38,528 nucleotides of DNA, from positions 1 through 38,528 of the forward strand of contig NZ_LSKQ01000297.1 in NCBI RefSeq assembly GCF_001557115.1. The letters are read 5' to 3'. Below the pieces are notes generated by a model. That model was not told the DNA's origin. It saw only the letters and a list, made by a program, of their open reading frames with translations, and ran no database searches. The position numbers and the translations under genes were made by a program. This document shows, in pieces, positions 1-8,746 of the stretch. This stretch comes from Erythrobacter sp. CCH5-A1. GTDB lineage: Bacteria > Pseudomonadota > Alphaproteobacteria > Sphingomonadales > Sphingomonadaceae. Numbering within the stretch: position 1 is the stretch's first letter; each line of letters begins with the position of its first letter.

Positions 1-165
1 GGGCTGGGCTGCGGGGGCCGCGGGCTGGGTCTGCGCCGCGGCCAGCGCGGGCATGCCGGCAAGGATCGAGCCGCAGGCGAGCAGGCTCGCCAGCCGCAGC
101 GGCGCGCGTGCGGGGGCGGCAGTGCAGTTGACCGGCGCCAGGCCCGTTTCGCTCAATCGGTTCAT
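1..165 (-). CDS. bamA: BamA N-terminus (partial): outer-membrane protein assembly factor
   Basis: The first 55 codons of a minus-strand gene that runs off the left edge. The ATG is at 163-165. The product begins MNRLSETG, has a basic stretch (APARAPLRLAS), a hydrophobic core (LLACGSILAGMPALAAA) and then a Pro/Ala/Gln-rich start of the mature protein, so it carries a signal peptide with a rather long n-region. No POTRA or barrel sequence is in the window, so the assignment rests mostly on position: bamA directly follows rseP in Alphaproteobacteria. BamA inserts beta-barrel proteins into the outer membrane. The 186-bp gap to rseP holds two small inverted repeats (203-217 and 241-260) without U-runs. 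Any other secreted protein would fit the visible residues equally well. Confidence 0.65.
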   Translation of the reverse strand, partial: MNRLSETGLAPVNCTAAPARAPLRLASLLACGSILAGMPALAAAQTQPAAPAAQP

Positions 166-351
166 GCAGCTAAAATCCCGTTCTCAACCCTGTGCACCGC
201 ATCGTCTGAAAAAGACGCCGCGGCGACCTGCCAGCTCCATCCACGCTCCCCGCAGCGTGGCCCTTCAGTCCTCGCGTGGACGCCTCTGCCCCATGTGACA
301 TTCGCAATCAAGCCGCGCGGCCCTGCAGCGCGCGCCTATCCACCGCCCGCC

Positions 352-1473
352 TCAGCTGCCGAAGATCGGGAGCGAGATAATGTCATTCACCGTCACCACC
401 GCCATCAACATCAGCACCAGCGCGATTCCGGTGCGATAGGCCCACTCGGTCGCCTGCGGCCCTACCGGCTTCCGGCGGATTGCCTCGGCCGCGTAGAACA
501 TCAGGTGCCCGCCATCGAGCGCGGGGATTGGCAAGAAGTTGATGAATGCCAAATTAAGCGAAATGAGCGCGGCAAAGTGGATGAAGGCCGCCGCGCCCAG
601 GCTCAGCTGCTCGCCCGAATACTTGGCGATCTTGAGCGGCCCGCCCAGTTCCTTGACCGAACGCTCGCCGGTGACGATCTGGCGGATGCCGGTGATCATC
701 ATGGCCGTGATGTCCCAGCTTTGCTGGACGCCCAACGGGATCGCCTCGAGGACGCTCACCTTTTCAATCTCGTAACGCCCGTCCGCAGGCGCGATGCCGA
801 TCAGGCCTTCGGTGCTGACATTGCCGAATTCGTCGCGGCGCTGGCTGCGCGCGGTGGTCAGGACAAGGTCGATCTCCCTGCCATCGCGCCGCACAGTGAA
901 GACCATCCGCTTGCCCGGATGGAGCGCGACCCGGGTCTTGAGGTCGGTGAAATCGCGGATCGCCTGCCCGTCGATTTCGACGATCACGTCACCGATCTGC
1001 ATGCCCGCAGCCTGCGCCACGCTGCCTTCGGCGAAGGCCCCGATGGTGCGCGAATCCTCCTCGCCCACGATCACCGGCTTGCCGATGATGGCGAAGAAAC
1101 CCGCGAAGATGGCAATTGCGAGCAGCAGATTGGTGACCGGCCCCGCGGCCACGATCAGCGCCCGCTTCCACAGCGCGGCGGCCTGAAAGCTGCCCTCCTC
1201 GACCGGCGCATGGGGATCGGGGACGCTAGCGGGGTTCATGTCGCCCCGGAACTGGACATAGCCGCCCAAGGGTAGCGCCGAGAGCTTCCAACGCGTTCCG
1301 CGCCTGTCGGTGAAGCCCATGAGCTCCTTGCCGAAGCCGACCGAAAACGCCTCGGCCTGCACACCGAACCAGCGGCCGACCAGATAGTGGCCGAGCTCAT
1401 GCAAGGTCACCAGCGGCCCCAGCACCAGCAGGAAGCCGAGCACATACATCCAGAAAGGGGGGCTTTCAAACAA
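352..1473 (-). CDS. rseP: RseP-type site-2 intramembrane zinc metalloprotease
   Basis: A 373-residue S2P-family protease, the usual length. The zinc motif HELGH is at residues 25-29 in the first membrane segment, a PDZ-like region lies in the middle (GMQIGDVIVEIDG), and the second catalytic motif NFLPIPALDGG begins near residue 312 with Asp320. Family members cleave transmembrane anti-sigma factors and cleared signal peptides. I chose the TTG at 1473, giving MFESPPFWMY, because a GGAG-like site lies just upstream and the family starts this way. An upstream TTG at 1542 would add an unrelated tail lying inside dxr. The start overlaps the dxr stop by 8 bp, implying translational coupling. The membrane anti-sigma at 31911-32825 is a conceivable client, but that is inference. 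Confidence 0.95.
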   Translation of the reverse strand: MFESPPFWMYVLGFLLVLGPLVTLHELGHYLVGRWFGVQAEAFSVGFGKELMGFTDRRGTRWKLSALPLGGYVQFRGDMNPASVPDPHAPVEEGSFQAAALWKRALIVAAGPVTNLLLAIAIFAGFFAIIGKPVIVGEEDSRTIGAFAEGSVAQAAGMQIGDVIVEIDGQAIRDFTDLKTRVALHPGKRMVFTVRRDGREIDLVLTTARSQRRDEFGNVSTEGLIGIAPADGRYEIEKVSVLEAIPLGVQQSWDITAMMITGIRQIVTGERSVKELGGPLKIAKYSGEQLSLGAAAFIHFAALISLNLAFINFLPIPALDGGHLMFYAAEAIRRKPVGPQATEWAYRTGIALVLMLMAVVTVNDIISLPIFGS

Positions 1474-2632
1474 GGGCTTGGGTCTCCAGCAGGGCCTGTG
1501 CCTGCATCCTTGCGGATTGGTCCACGGCGAGCACCTCTTCAAGGGTCGCGGGGCGCGGGGCGTCGTTGCTGCGCATCAGGGTCTCCTCGACCAATGCGGC
1601 AATCCGGGTGAACCTGATCTGACCGGCGAGGAAAGCGGCGACCGCGACTTCGTTCGCCGCATTGAGGATCGCGGGCGCGGAGCCTCCGGCGCGGATCGCC
1701 TCACGCGCGAGGCGGGTGGCGGGGAAGCGTTCCTCATCCGGCGCGTGGAAGGTCAGTTCGCCAATCGCAGCGAGATCGAGCGCCTCAAGCGGCGTCTCCA
1801 TCCGCTGCGGCCAGGCGAGGCACGAGGCAATGGGCACGCGCATGTCCGAAGGGCCAAGCTGCGCCAGCGTCGAACGGTCGCGAAATTCGACCATCGAGTG
1901 GATCACGCTCTGCGGATGCACCACGATCCCGAGCTTCTCGAGACCCACGGGGAAGAGGTGATAGGCCTCGATATATTCGAGCCCCTTGTTCATCATCGTC
2001 GCGGAATCGACGCTGATCTTGGCGCCCATCGACCAGTTGGGGTGAGCGACGGCCTCGGCCGGGGTCGCGGCCTCGAGCTGCGCCTGCGTCCATGTCCGCA
2101 GCGGGCCCCCGCTGGCGGTAAGGGTGATCTTCGCCACATCCTCGATGCGGTTTCCGGCGAGGCATTGGAAGATCGCGTTATGCTCGGAATCGGTCGGCAG
2201 CAGCGTGGCGCCGTTGCGCGTCACCGCCTCCACCAGCACCTCGCCCGCCGAGACCAGCGCTTCCTTGTTGGCGAGCGCAATGGTGCCGCCCCGCTCTACC
2301 GCCGCCATGACCGGCGCAAGGCCCGCGCAGCCGACAATCGCCGCGACCGTCATGTCGACGGGCCGCGCCGCCGCCTCGACCAGCGCCTGCCGCCCGCCCG
2401 CCGCTTCGATGCCGCTGCTGCCCAATGCCTCGCGCAGTTCCGGCAGGCAGCTCTCGTCACCCACCACGGCGAGCTTCGCGCCAAACTCCACCGCCAAAGC
2501 GGCGAGCTCTGCCGCGCTGCACTGCGCGGTCAGCGCTTCGACCTCCCAGCCATCCCGATTGCGCCGCACCAGATCGAGGGTCGATGCCCCGATCGATCCG
2601 GTCGCGCCGAGCAGGGTGAGCGTGCGCTTCAT
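1466..2632 (-). CDS. dxr: 1-deoxy-D-xylulose 5-phosphate reductoisomerase
   Basis: A 388-residue enzyme that makes 2-C-methyl-D-erythritol 4-phosphate from DXP with NADPH, the committed step of the MEP isoprenoid pathway. The NADPH loop GATGSIG is at residues 9-15. The metal ligands are Asp148 and Glu150 (PTDSEHN) and Glu219 (NKGLEYIEA). The substrate-loop sequences TASGGPLR, HPNWSMG and HPQSVIHSMVEF are all present. The reading frame stays open upstream to 2959, but the ATG at 2630-2632 gives the family N-terminus MKRTLTLLGATGS and overlaps the cdsA stop by ATGA, so I took it. It feeds the prenyl precursors used by uppS in the same operon and by the polyprenyl synthase at 29220-30230. Confidence 0.97.
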   Translation of the reverse strand: MKRTLTLLGATGSIGASTLDLVRRNRDGWEVEALTAQCSAAELAALAVEFGAKLAVVGDESCLPELREALGSSGIEAAGGRQALVEAAARPVDMTVAAIVGCAGLAPVMAAVERGGTIALANKEALVSAGEVLVEAVTRNGATLLPTDSEHNAIFQCLAGNRIEDVAKITLTASGGPLRTWTQAQLEAATPAEAVAHPNWSMGAKISVDSATMMNKGLEYIEAYHLFPVGLEKLGIVVHPQSVIHSMVEFRDRSTLAQLGPSDMRVPIASCLAWPQRMETPLEALDLAAIGELTFHAPDEERFPATRLAREAIRAGGSAPAILNAANEVAVAAFLAGQIRFTRIAALVEETLMRSNDAPRPATLEEVLAVDQSARMQAQALLETQALV

Positions 2633-3411
2633 GCCGCAAACAACAGCCACAGGATCCGCGCCTGTTCGATCACGAACAGGGTAAAGAACACGGAAATGAA
2701 CCCGTCGAGCCGGTCGAACAGCCCGCCGTGCCCCGGGATCAGCGCCCCTGAATCCTTCACCCCCGCGCGGCGCTTCATCCAGCTCTCGAAAAAGTCGCCC
2801 GCCTGCGCAAGGATCGCGATGACCAGCCCGCTCAGCACCGCCCCCACCAGCGCCACCGTCGGGGCGCCAGGAATGAGGGCACCCGGCCCGATGTCGATCA
2901 CTTCCGCCGCGATGCCGACCAGCCCGGCGAGGAGCGCCCCGCCCGCCAGCCCCGCCCAAGTCTTGGCCGGACTGATCTTGGGCGCAATCCTCGGCCCGCC
3001 GATGGCCCTTCCGGCAAAATAGGCCCCCACATCGACCGCGATCACCGGAAGCAGGAAGCCGATCAGCACGCCAATCGGGTCATAGCCGGCAAAGTCGGGA
3101 TCGAGCGGCAGTACCTGCCGTCCGTTCCTTACCGCCATCATCGCATAGGCTGCGCCGCCGACATAGATCACGCCGGCAAAGAACCACAGCGTCTCGGCGA
3201 CGCCCGACAGGCCGAAACGCTCGATCAGCTTGTTCCATTCCCAGATCACCCCGCCCGCCAGCAGCACCACGAAGGCGGTCCAGAACCAGCCCCCCAGCCA
3301 AAGCGCGCCGCCCGCAAGCACCAGCATCACGATAGCGCTCGCGAAGCGCACCGGCAGGTCCGACACGCCCGCGCGCGTGTCCCTCACCCGTGCCGCATCA
3401 CCGTCCGCCAT
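2629..3411 (-). CDS. cdsA: Phosphatidate cytidylyltransferase (CDP-diglyceride synthase)
   Basis: A 260-residue polytopic inner-membrane enzyme with several hydrophobic segments, making CDP-diacylglycerol from phosphatidate and CTP. The C-terminal family signature is intact: S-W-M-K-R-R, then VKDSG, then PGHGGLFDRLD. SPAKTWAG is also present. The ATG at 3411 has a strong GGAGGGA site about 8 nt upstream. A start at 3438 would add nine residues with no better ribosome site. The gene overlaps uppS by 14 bp and shares ATGA with dxr, so the three genes are tightly coupled. Its product is the substrate of PssA (7853-8746). Confidence 0.95.
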   Translation of the reverse strand: MADGDAARVRDTRAGVSDLPVRFASAIVMLVLAGGALWLGGWFWTAFVVLLAGGVIWEWNKLIERFGLSGVAETLWFFAGVIYVGGAAYAMMAVRNGRQVLPLDPDFAGYDPIGVLIGFLLPVIAVDVGAYFAGRAIGGPRIAPKISPAKTWAGLAGGALLAGLVGIAAEVIDIGPGALIPGAPTVALVGAVLSGLVIAILAQAGDFFESWMKRRAGVKDSGALIPGHGGLFDRLDGFISVFFTLFVIEQARILWLLFAA

Positions 3412-4087
3412 AGCGCCGCTCCCTCCGCGCAAAGTCACTCAGCGCCTGCGTCAGGTGCGCAGGCTCGAAATCGGGCCACAGCGTATCGACGAAAAGCATT
3501 TCCGCATAGGCCGCCTGCCACAGCAGGAAATTCGACAGGCGGATTTCCCCGCTGGTGCGGATCAGGAGGTCGAGCGGCGGCAGGTCGGCGGTGTCGAGAT
3601 GGGCCGCGATGCTCTCGATCGTCACCTCGCCCGCGTCGGCCGCCTTGGCCGCCGCGCGCGCGATCTCGTGCTGGCCGCCGTAATTGAGCGCCACCGCCAG
3701 CGTCTGGTTCCCGTTCGCGGTCTGCGCGAGAGCATCTTCCAGCATCGCGACGATATCGGGGGCAAGGCTCTGCCAGTCGCCGATGATCTTCAGCTTGACT
3801 TTATTAGCGACGAACTCGGGCAGGTCCGATTTGATGAACCGCCGCATCAGGTTCATCAGATCGTCGACCTCGTCCTCGGAACGCTTCCAGTTTTCGGACG
3901 AGAAGGCATAGAGCGTCAGGCACTCGAGCCCCGTCGGCTCCAGCGCGCGCACCAGCCGCCGCACCGCCTCGACCCCGCGCTGGTGGCCGACCGCGCGCGG
4001 CAGGCCCCGCTTCTTCGCCCAGCGGCCATTGCCATCCATGATGATGGCGACATGTCTGGCGCGCGACTGGTCCAATCCGTTCCCCAC
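3398..4087 (-). CDS. uppS: Undecaprenyl diphosphate synthase (cis-prenyltransferase)
   Basis: A 229-residue soluble cis-prenyltransferase that condenses IPP onto farnesyl-PP to make the C55 lipid carrier for peptidoglycan and other envelope polymers. The motif MDGNGRWAKKRG is at residues 17-28 with the catalytic Asp18. LYAFSSENW and the C-terminal RTSGEIRLSNFLLWQ (IPP and diphosphate binding) are also present. The start is GTG at 4085-4087, preceded by an AGGA-like site. The next in-frame ATG lies inside the catalytic motif and would destroy it. It sits 13 bp after frr and overlaps cdsA. Confidence 0.96.
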   Translation of the reverse strand: MGNGLDQSRARHVAIIMDGNGRWAKKRGLPRAVGHQRGVEAVRRLVRALEPTGLECLTLYAFSSENWKRSEDEVDDLMNLMRRFIKSDLPEFVANKVKLKIIGDWQSLAPDIVAMLEDALAQTANGNQTLAVALNYGGQHEIARAAAKAADAGEVTIESIAAHLDTADLPPLDLLIRTSGEIRLSNFLLWQAAYAEMLFVDTLWPDFEPAHLTQALSDFARRERRYGGR

Positions 4088-4100
4088 AATCCTGCCCGCC

Positions 4101-4658
4101 TTACTGGGTCAGGATTTCCTGTTCCTTCTTGGCCGCCGCCTCGTCCGTCTCCTTGACGTATTGGTCGGTCAGCTTCTGGACCTGGTCTTCCGACCGCTTG
4201 CGCTCGTCCTCGGAGATTTCCTTCTTCTTTTCGTCGGTCTTGAGGCTTTCCATCGCGTCACGCCGCACGTTGCGGATCGCGATCTTGGCCTTCTCGGCAT
4301 ATTGGCCCGCGAGCTTGGCGAGCTCCTTGCGGCGCTCCTGCGTAAGATCGGGGATCGGCAGGCGCAGGGTCTGGCCGTCGATGATCGGATTGAGGCCGAG
4401 ATTGGCGTAGGCAATCGCCTTCTCGACCGCGTGCATGTTCGCCTTGTCCCACACCTGCACCGAGAGCATCCGCGGCTCGGGCGCCGAGACGGTGGCGACC
4501 TGCTGGAGTGGCATCATCGAGCCGTAGACCTCGACCTGCACCGGATCGAGCAGCGTGGTGTTGGCGCGGCCGGTACGCAGGCCCTGAAGATCGCTCTTGA
4601 GCGATTCCACCGCGCCCTTCATCCGGCGCTCGACATCGGCCTTGTCAAATTGCGGCAT
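4101..4658 (-). CDS. frr: Ribosome recycling factor
   Basis: A 185-residue protein, exactly the family length. With EF-G it splits the post-termination ribosome. The conserved LRTGRA sequence (GLRTGRANTTLLDPV) lies near residue 30. The central IIDGQTLRLPIPDLT and the C-terminal helix (KIAIRNVRRDAMESLK) are standard. The charged Lys/Glu-rich C-terminus (DEKKKEISEDERKRSED) belongs to the three-helix bundle. It starts at ATG 4656-4658, 18 bp after pyrH, the usual neighbour order. Confidence 0.97.
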   Translation of the reverse strand: MPQFDKADVERRMKGAVESLKSDLQGLRTGRANTTLLDPVQVEVYGSMMPLQQVATVSAPEPRMLSVQVWDKANMHAVEKAIAYANLGLNPIIDGQTLRLPIPDLTQERRKELAKLAGQYAEKAKIAIRNVRRDAMESLKTDEKKKEISEDERKRSEDQVQKLTDQYVKETDEAAAKKEQEILTQ

Positions 4659-4676
4659 GACTGGGTTCCTCTGGTT

Positions 4677-5396
4677 CTACTTGTCTTGGACGATGGTCTG
4701 GACCCCCTCGCCCGCCAGCACGCGGGCAAGGTTGCCCTTCTCGCGGATCGAGAAGACCACGATCGGAATCTTGTTGTCGCGGCACAGCGCCACGGCGGAG
4801 GCGTCCATCACCTTGAGGTTGTCTGCAAGGACGCGGTCGTAAGTGACGGTTTCGAAACGCACGGCATCCGGGTTGTGCTTGGGGTCGCTGTCATAGACAC
4901 CGTCGACACTGGTGCCCTTGAGCAGCGCATCGCACTTCATTTCCGCAGCCCTCAGCGCCGCGCCGCTGTCGGTGGTGAAATAGGGCGCACCGACGCCCGC
5001 GGCGAAGATCACCACGCGGCCCTTTTCCAGATGGCGCTCGGCGCGGCGGCGGATCACCGGCTCGCACACCTTGTCCATCTCGATCGCCGACTGCACGCGG
5101 GTCTGGACGCCGAGCTGTTCGAGGGCGTTCTGCATGGCGAGCGCGTTCATCACGGTCGCCAGCATACCCATGTAATCGGCCTGCGCGCGGTCCATCCCCT
5201 TGGCCGCGCCCGCCATCCCGCGGAAGATGTTGCCGCCGCCGATCACGAGGCAGATCTCGAGCCCGGTCTCCTTCGCCGCCTTCACTTCCTTTGCAAGCTC
5301 GGCAACAAATTCGGGGTCGATCCCGAACTGCTGGTTCCCCATCAAGACCTCGCCCGAGAGCTTGAGGAGGACGCGCTTGATGGTGGGGAGAGACAT
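4677..5396 (-). CDS. pyrH: Uridylate kinase (UMP kinase)
   Basis: A 239-residue member of the amino-acid-kinase fold, phosphorylating UMP to UDP with ATP. It is the bacterial hexameric type and unrelated to eukaryotic UMP/CMP kinases. The N-terminal [12 protein letters not shown] (phosphate loop), the GGGNIFRG loop, [13 protein letters not shown] and the C-terminal nucleotide-binding region ([16 protein letters not shown]) are visible. It begins the transcription unit that runs to bamA, because a strong hairpin lies between it and tsf. Confidence 0.97.
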   Translation of the reverse strand: MSLPTIKRVLLKLSGEVLMGNQQFGIDPEFVAELAKEVKAAKETGLEICLVIGGGNIFRGMAGAAKGMDRAQADYMGMLATVMNALAMQNALEQLGVQTRVQSAIEMDKVCEPVIRRRAERHLEKGRVVIFAAGVGAPYFTTDSGAALRAAEMKCDALLKGTSVDGVYDSDPKHNPDAVRFETVTYDRVLADNLKVMDASAVALCRDNKIPIVVFSIREKGNLARVLAGEGVQTIVQDK

Positions 5397-5487
5397 GAGG
5401 CCTCGGGGCTCCTGCTAAAATCGGGTGGGGGGCACTTAACGGGACAAGCGCCAAATCGCAAAGGGTAAGCGCGCCGCCTACCCACGG

Positions 5488-5521
5488 AAACGGCCGCCGC
5501 AGCATGTCGCTGCGGCGGCCG
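5488..5521 (-). terminator. Intrinsic terminator after rpsB-tsf
   Basis: A perfect 13-bp GC-rich inverted repeat (5491-5503 with 5509-5521, loop ATGTC) lies 21 bp past the tsf stop. Read on the minus strand it is followed by TTTCC, a short U-run. It separates rpsB-tsf from pyrH-frr. The plus-strand side also carries TTTT. Confidence 0.75.
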
Positions 5522-5542
5522 CCTTTTGTGTCCGAAGCCGGA

Positions 5543-6469
5543 TCAGCCCTTCAGCGTCGCCGCCACTTCCGCGGCGAAATCGACTTCTTCCTTCTCGATG
5601 CCTTCGCCGAGCTGGAAGCGCACGTAGTCGACCAGCTTGATCGACTTGCCCGCGTCCTTGGCAGCCTTGGCGATGTATTCTTCCACGGTCGCCTTGCCGT
5701 CCTTGACGAAGATCTGGCTGAGCAGCGCGTTTTCCTTGGCGAACTTCTTCACCGCGCCTTCGACCATCTTGGCCTGCACGTCGGCGGGCTTGCCGCTTTC
5801 GGCGGCCTTTTCGGCGGCGATCTTGCGCTCGCGCTCGATCACGTCGGCGTCGAGCCCGTCAGCGTCCAGCGCCTGCGGGAACATCGCCGCGGCGTGCTGG
5901 GCGATGTCCTTGCCCAGCGCGTTCAGCGTGTCGGCGTCGGCATCCGATTCCAGCGCGACGAGCACGCCGATCTTGCCCAGGCCGTCGGCCGCCGCGTTGT
6001 GGATGTAGGGCACGACCGCGCCCTGCGTCACCGCGACCTGCTTGATGCGGCGGATCTGCTGGTTCTCGCCGATGGTGGCGACGTTCTCGGTCAGCTTGTC
6101 GCCCACGGTGCCGCCGCCCGGATAGGCCGCCGCCTTGAGGGCTTCGACGTCGCTGGTGCCGGTCTCGAGCGCGGCCGCGGTGGCGTTGCGCACGAAGGTC
6201 TGGAACTGGTCGTTCTTGGCGACGAAGTCGGTTTCCGAGTTGATCTCGACCGCCACGCCCTTGGTGCCCTGGACGAGCACGCCGACAAGGCCTTCAGCGG
6301 CCGTGCGGCTCGACTTCTTCTGGGCGGTGGCGAGGCCCTTTGCGCGCAGCGCGTCAACCGCAGCCTCGATGTCGCCGCCCGCTTCGGTCAGCGCCTTCTT
6401 GGCGTCCATCATGCCAGCGCCGGTGCGCTCGCGCAGCTTCTTCACGTCGGCGACGGAAATATCGGCCAT
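5543..6469 (-). CDS. tsf: Translation elongation factor Ts
   Basis: A 308-residue nucleotide-exchange factor for EF-Tu. The N-terminal UBA-like region has the conserved [18 protein letters not shown]. The core has [14 protein letters not shown], the EF-Tu contact region. The ATG at 6467-6469 gives [11 protein letters not shown], preceded by AGGAATTCTCC. The open frame extends to 6751 but that extension is a shadow of rpsB. It follows rpsB by 112 bp, and that spacer contains an inverted repeat (6497-6527). Confidence 0.97.
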   Translation of the reverse strand: MADISVADVKKLRERTGAGMMDAKKALTEAGGDIEAAVDALRAKGLATAQKKSSRTAAEGLVGVLVQGTKGVAVEINSETDFVAKNDQFQTFVRNATAAALETGTSDVEALKAAAYPGGGTVGDKLTENVATIGENQQIRRIKQVAVTQGAVVPYIHNAAADGLGKIGVLVALESDADADTLNALGKDIAQHAAAMFPQALDADGLDADVIERERKIAAEKAAESGKPADVQAKMVEGAVKKFAKENALLSQIFVKDGKATVEEYIAKAAKDAGKSIKLVDYVRFQLGEGIEKEEVDFAAEVAATLKG

Positions 6470-6496
6470 GGAGAATTCCTTTGTATGTGTTCTGAG

Positions 6497-6527
6497 GCGC
6501 CGGGCACCCGCGGTGAGTGTCCGGCGC
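6497..6527 (-). other. Hairpin in the rpsB-tsf spacer
   Basis: An 11-bp inverted repeat (6497-6507 with 6517-6527, one G-U wobble on one strand, 9-nt loop) sits between rpsB and tsf. No U-run follows it on either strand, so it is not a convincing terminator. An RNA-processing or attenuation role is possible but only inferred. Confidence 0.45.
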
Positions 6528-6581
6528 GCTAGAGGGGGATTGTGACGGGCGATTGACGGATCAACCGCTCGTGCAGAAAGA

Positions 6582-7364
6582 TCAGGCTTCAGCGTCTTCC
6601 GCGGCAGGCTCTTCGACCACCACGTCTTCGGCCGGGGGCTCGGCCATCGCGCCGAAATCGCTCGACACGTCGGCCTGGAACTTGCCCTTGCCGGCGAGCG
6701 CGGCTTCGCCGATCGCCTGGCAGTAGAGGCGCACCGCGCGGCTGGCGTCATCGTTGCCCGGCACCGGGAAGGCGATGCCGTTGGGATCGACGTTGGTGTC
6801 GAGGATCGCGATAACCGGAATGCCGAGGACGCCGGCTTCCTTGATGGCGAGGTCTTCCTTGTTGGCGTCGATCACGAACATCACGTCGGGAATGCCGCCC
6901 ATGTCGCGGATCCCGCCCAAGGACATTTCCAGCTTCTCGCGCTCACGGGTGAGCTGGAGCACTTCCTTCTTGGTGAAGCCCGAGGTGTCGCCCGAGAGCA
7001 TCTCCTCGAGGCTCTTGAGGCGACGGATCGAACCCGAGATGGTCTTCCAGTTGGTGAGCATGCCGCCCAGCCAGCGATGGTTGACGAAGTGCTGGCCCGA
7101 CATGCGCGCGGCTTCCGCGATCGGCTCCTGCGCCTGGCGCTTGGTGCCGACGAACAGCACCTTGCCGCCCGAACGCACGGTCTGCTCGACGAAGTCGAGC
7201 GCGCGCGCAAAAAGCGGCACGGTCTGCGACAGGTCGATGATGTGAACCCCGTTGCGCGCGCCGAAGATGTACGGCTTCATGCGCGGGTTCCAGCGGTGGG
7301 TCTGGTGGCCGAAGTGAGCGCCGGCCTCGATCAATGCTTGCATGGTGACGACGGGAGCCGCCAT
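6582..7364 (-). CDS. rpsB: 30S ribosomal protein S2
   Basis: A 260-residue S2 protein. [19 protein letters not shown] at the N-terminus, [24 protein letters not shown] and the C-terminal [15 protein letters not shown] are textbook S2 sequences. The C-terminus carries an acidic Ala/Glu/Pro tail ([19 protein letters not shown]), common in alphaproteobacterial S2. The start is ATG 7362-7364 with GGAAAGGAA upstream. The frame remains open to 7523, but those codons are untranslated leader. It is cotranscribed with tsf. Confidence 0.97.
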   Translation of the reverse strand: MAAPVVTMQALIEAGAHFGHQTHRWNPRMKPYIFGARNGVHIIDLSQTVPLFARALDFVEQTVRSGGKVLFVGTKRQAQEPIAEAARMSGQHFVNHRWLGGMLTNWKTISGSIRRLKSLEEMLSGDTSGFTKKEVLQLTREREKLEMSLGGIRDMGGIPDVMFVIDANKEDLAIKEAGVLGIPVIAILDTNVDPNGIAFPVPGNDDASRAVRLYCQAIGEAALAGKGKFQADVSSDFGAMAEPPAEDVVVEEPAAEDAEA

Positions 7365-7656
7365 AGGTATTTCCTTTCCGGTTGTTCCTCTGGAAGGCTG
7401 GAACCGCGCTTGCGGAGATCCCGCGAGCGGCACCGGTATGAGCGCCTTCCATGTGAATTTGCCTCGATAATGGCCGAATGCCTTTGTCGGAGCGAGCGGC
7501 CCCTTAACCGTGTGGCCTCGCAAAATCCAGTCCCCAATCGCCGCCTACGGAAAAAACCTCACCGGATCGGTCACGATTGCACTTGACTCGGGGGAACAGT
7601 TGGAGAACAAAGCGACAGAACAAATGTGGAACCTTCGGACATAAGGGCAAACCCTC
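7365..7656. promoter_or_regulatory. rpsB leader and divergent intergenic region
   Basis: A 292-bp gene-free stretch between rpsB (minus) and the small ORF at 7657 (plus). It must hold the rpsB promoter and 5' leader, and S2 leaders are commonly autoregulated. On the plus strand a TTGACT at about 7582 is followed 17 bp later only by AACAAA, a poor -10. I could not identify a convincing promoter or conserved leader fold by eye. Confidence 0.35.
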
Positions 7657-7914
7657 ATGCTTTCTCTCGCCATCACCGCCCTCTTCACCCTCACCGGCCT
7701 GATCGCCGCTGCCACCGTCGCCCATTGCCTGGTCGAAGCGCGCAAGGCCTATGTGCGGCTGATGCGCGAAGGCGAGATCATGCGCGCGGGCTTTGCGCTG
7801 CAGGCTGCGGCGGTCGAGATGGCTCTGCGGCCCGCACCGCGCCGCACGGTGGCTATGCGGCGGACGGGTCTGCCGGCTGGCCTGCCGCATCCGCGGCCTG
7901 CTTTCGCCGCCTAA
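7657..7914 (+). CDS. Small membrane-anchored hypothetical protein
   Basis: An 85-residue ORF I do not recognise. Residues 1-25 (MLSLAITALFTLTGLIAAATV) form one hydrophobic segment. A positively charged helical stretch (RKAYVRLMREGEIMRAG) follows, then an Arg/Pro/Ala-rich tail. The last 62 bp overlap the 3' end of pssA tail to tail, so the Pro/Arg-rich C-terminus may be shaped by the opposite gene. A weak AGGG-like site precedes the ATG. The ordered N-terminal half with a clear membrane helix argues for a real gene. Confidence 0.5.
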   Translation: MLSLAITALFTLTGLIAAATVAHCLVEARKAYVRLMREGEIMRAGFALQAAAVEMALRPAPRRTVAMRRTGLPAGLPHPRPAFAA

Positions 7915-8746
7915 TCCGGGCATATTTGACAAGGCCGTAGGGCATCAGCGCGAGATAGACGATGCTGATCGCCGCGAGCGTCCACCAAGGCTCGAGCAGC
8001 AGGGCGGCAAAGGCAAGACCGGTGAAGGCGATCAGCGGCAGACGGATCGACCGGCGCGGACGCAGCGAGGCCCAGCTCAGCGTCGGCAGGTTGGAGATCA
8101 TCAGCCCTGCGATCAGCGTCAGCCAGGCGGCCATGAACACCGGCTCGCGAAAGCCCGCATAGCCGGTCTCGAGCCACAGGTAGAACGGCGTGAAGGCGAG
8201 CCCTGCCCCGACCGGCGCCGGAACGCCAGTGAGGAAACCGGCGGACTTGTGCGGCTGGTCGTCGACATCGATGCGCGCGTTGAAGCGCGCGAGCCGCAGC
8301 GCACAGCAGATCGCGAAGGCGAGCGCGGCGAACCAGCCGAAGCGCTCCCAACTCTGGAGCGACCACAGGAACAAAATCAGCGCGGGCGCCACGCCGAAGG
8401 ACAGCGAATCCGCAAGGCTGTCGAGCTCGGCGCCAAAGCGCGACTGGGCGTTGAGCAGCCGGGCGATGCGCCCGTCGATCCCGTCGAGCACGCCTGCCAG
8501 CACCACCAGCCCGATCGCAAAGGCCCAATGCCCGTCGATCGCGAAACGGATGCCCGTCAGCCCCGAACACAGCGCCGCCGCCGTCACGGCGTTGGGGAGC
8601 ATCGCCCGCAAGGAAAGGCCGCTGCCATCGCCTGCCGCGCGGGCATCCTCGTCCTCGGCGGCCTTGGGGCCGAGCCGCGCCGGCAGGTAGCGCGCGCCCG
8701 GAAGCTTGCGCGCAGGCCGCTTCGTGCGCGAGCCGGGCGTGGTCAT
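7853..8746 (-). CDS. pssA: CDP-diacylglycerol-serine O-phosphatidyltransferase
   Basis: A 297-residue integral-membrane enzyme making phosphatidylserine from CDP-DAG and serine. The CDP-alcohol phosphotransferase motif is complete: Asp88, Asp91-Gly92, Ala95-Arg96, Gly105, Asp109 and Asp113 ([10 protein letters not shown], then [11 protein letters not shown]). Several hydrophobic segments follow. The N-terminal 45 residues are a charged, Ala/Arg-rich cytoplasmic extension. The start overlaps the psd stop by ATGA (8743-8746), so the two steps of phosphatidylethanolamine synthesis are coupled. It is the membrane-embedded, Bacillus-type PssA, not the E. coli phospholipase-D-like type. Confidence 0.93.
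   Translation of the reverse strand: MTTPGSRTKRPARKLPGARYLPARLGPKAAEDEDARAAGDGSGLSLRAMLPNAVTAAALCSGLTGIRFAIDGHWAFAIGLVVLAGVLDGIDGRIARLLNAQSRFGAELDSLADSLSFGVAPALILFLWSLQSWERFGWFAALAFAICCALRLARFNARIDVDDQPHKSAGFLTGVPAPVGAGLAFTPFYLWLETGYAGFREPVFMAAWLTLIAGLMISNLPTLSWASLRPRRSIRLPLIAFTGLAFAALLLEPWWTLAAISIVYLALMPYGLVKYARIRRRKQAADAAGQPADPSAA

Noticed and set aside
1466..2959. Extended dxr start upstream of 2632
   Set aside because: The extension lies inside cdsA and the NADPH-binding N-terminus starts precisely at 2632.
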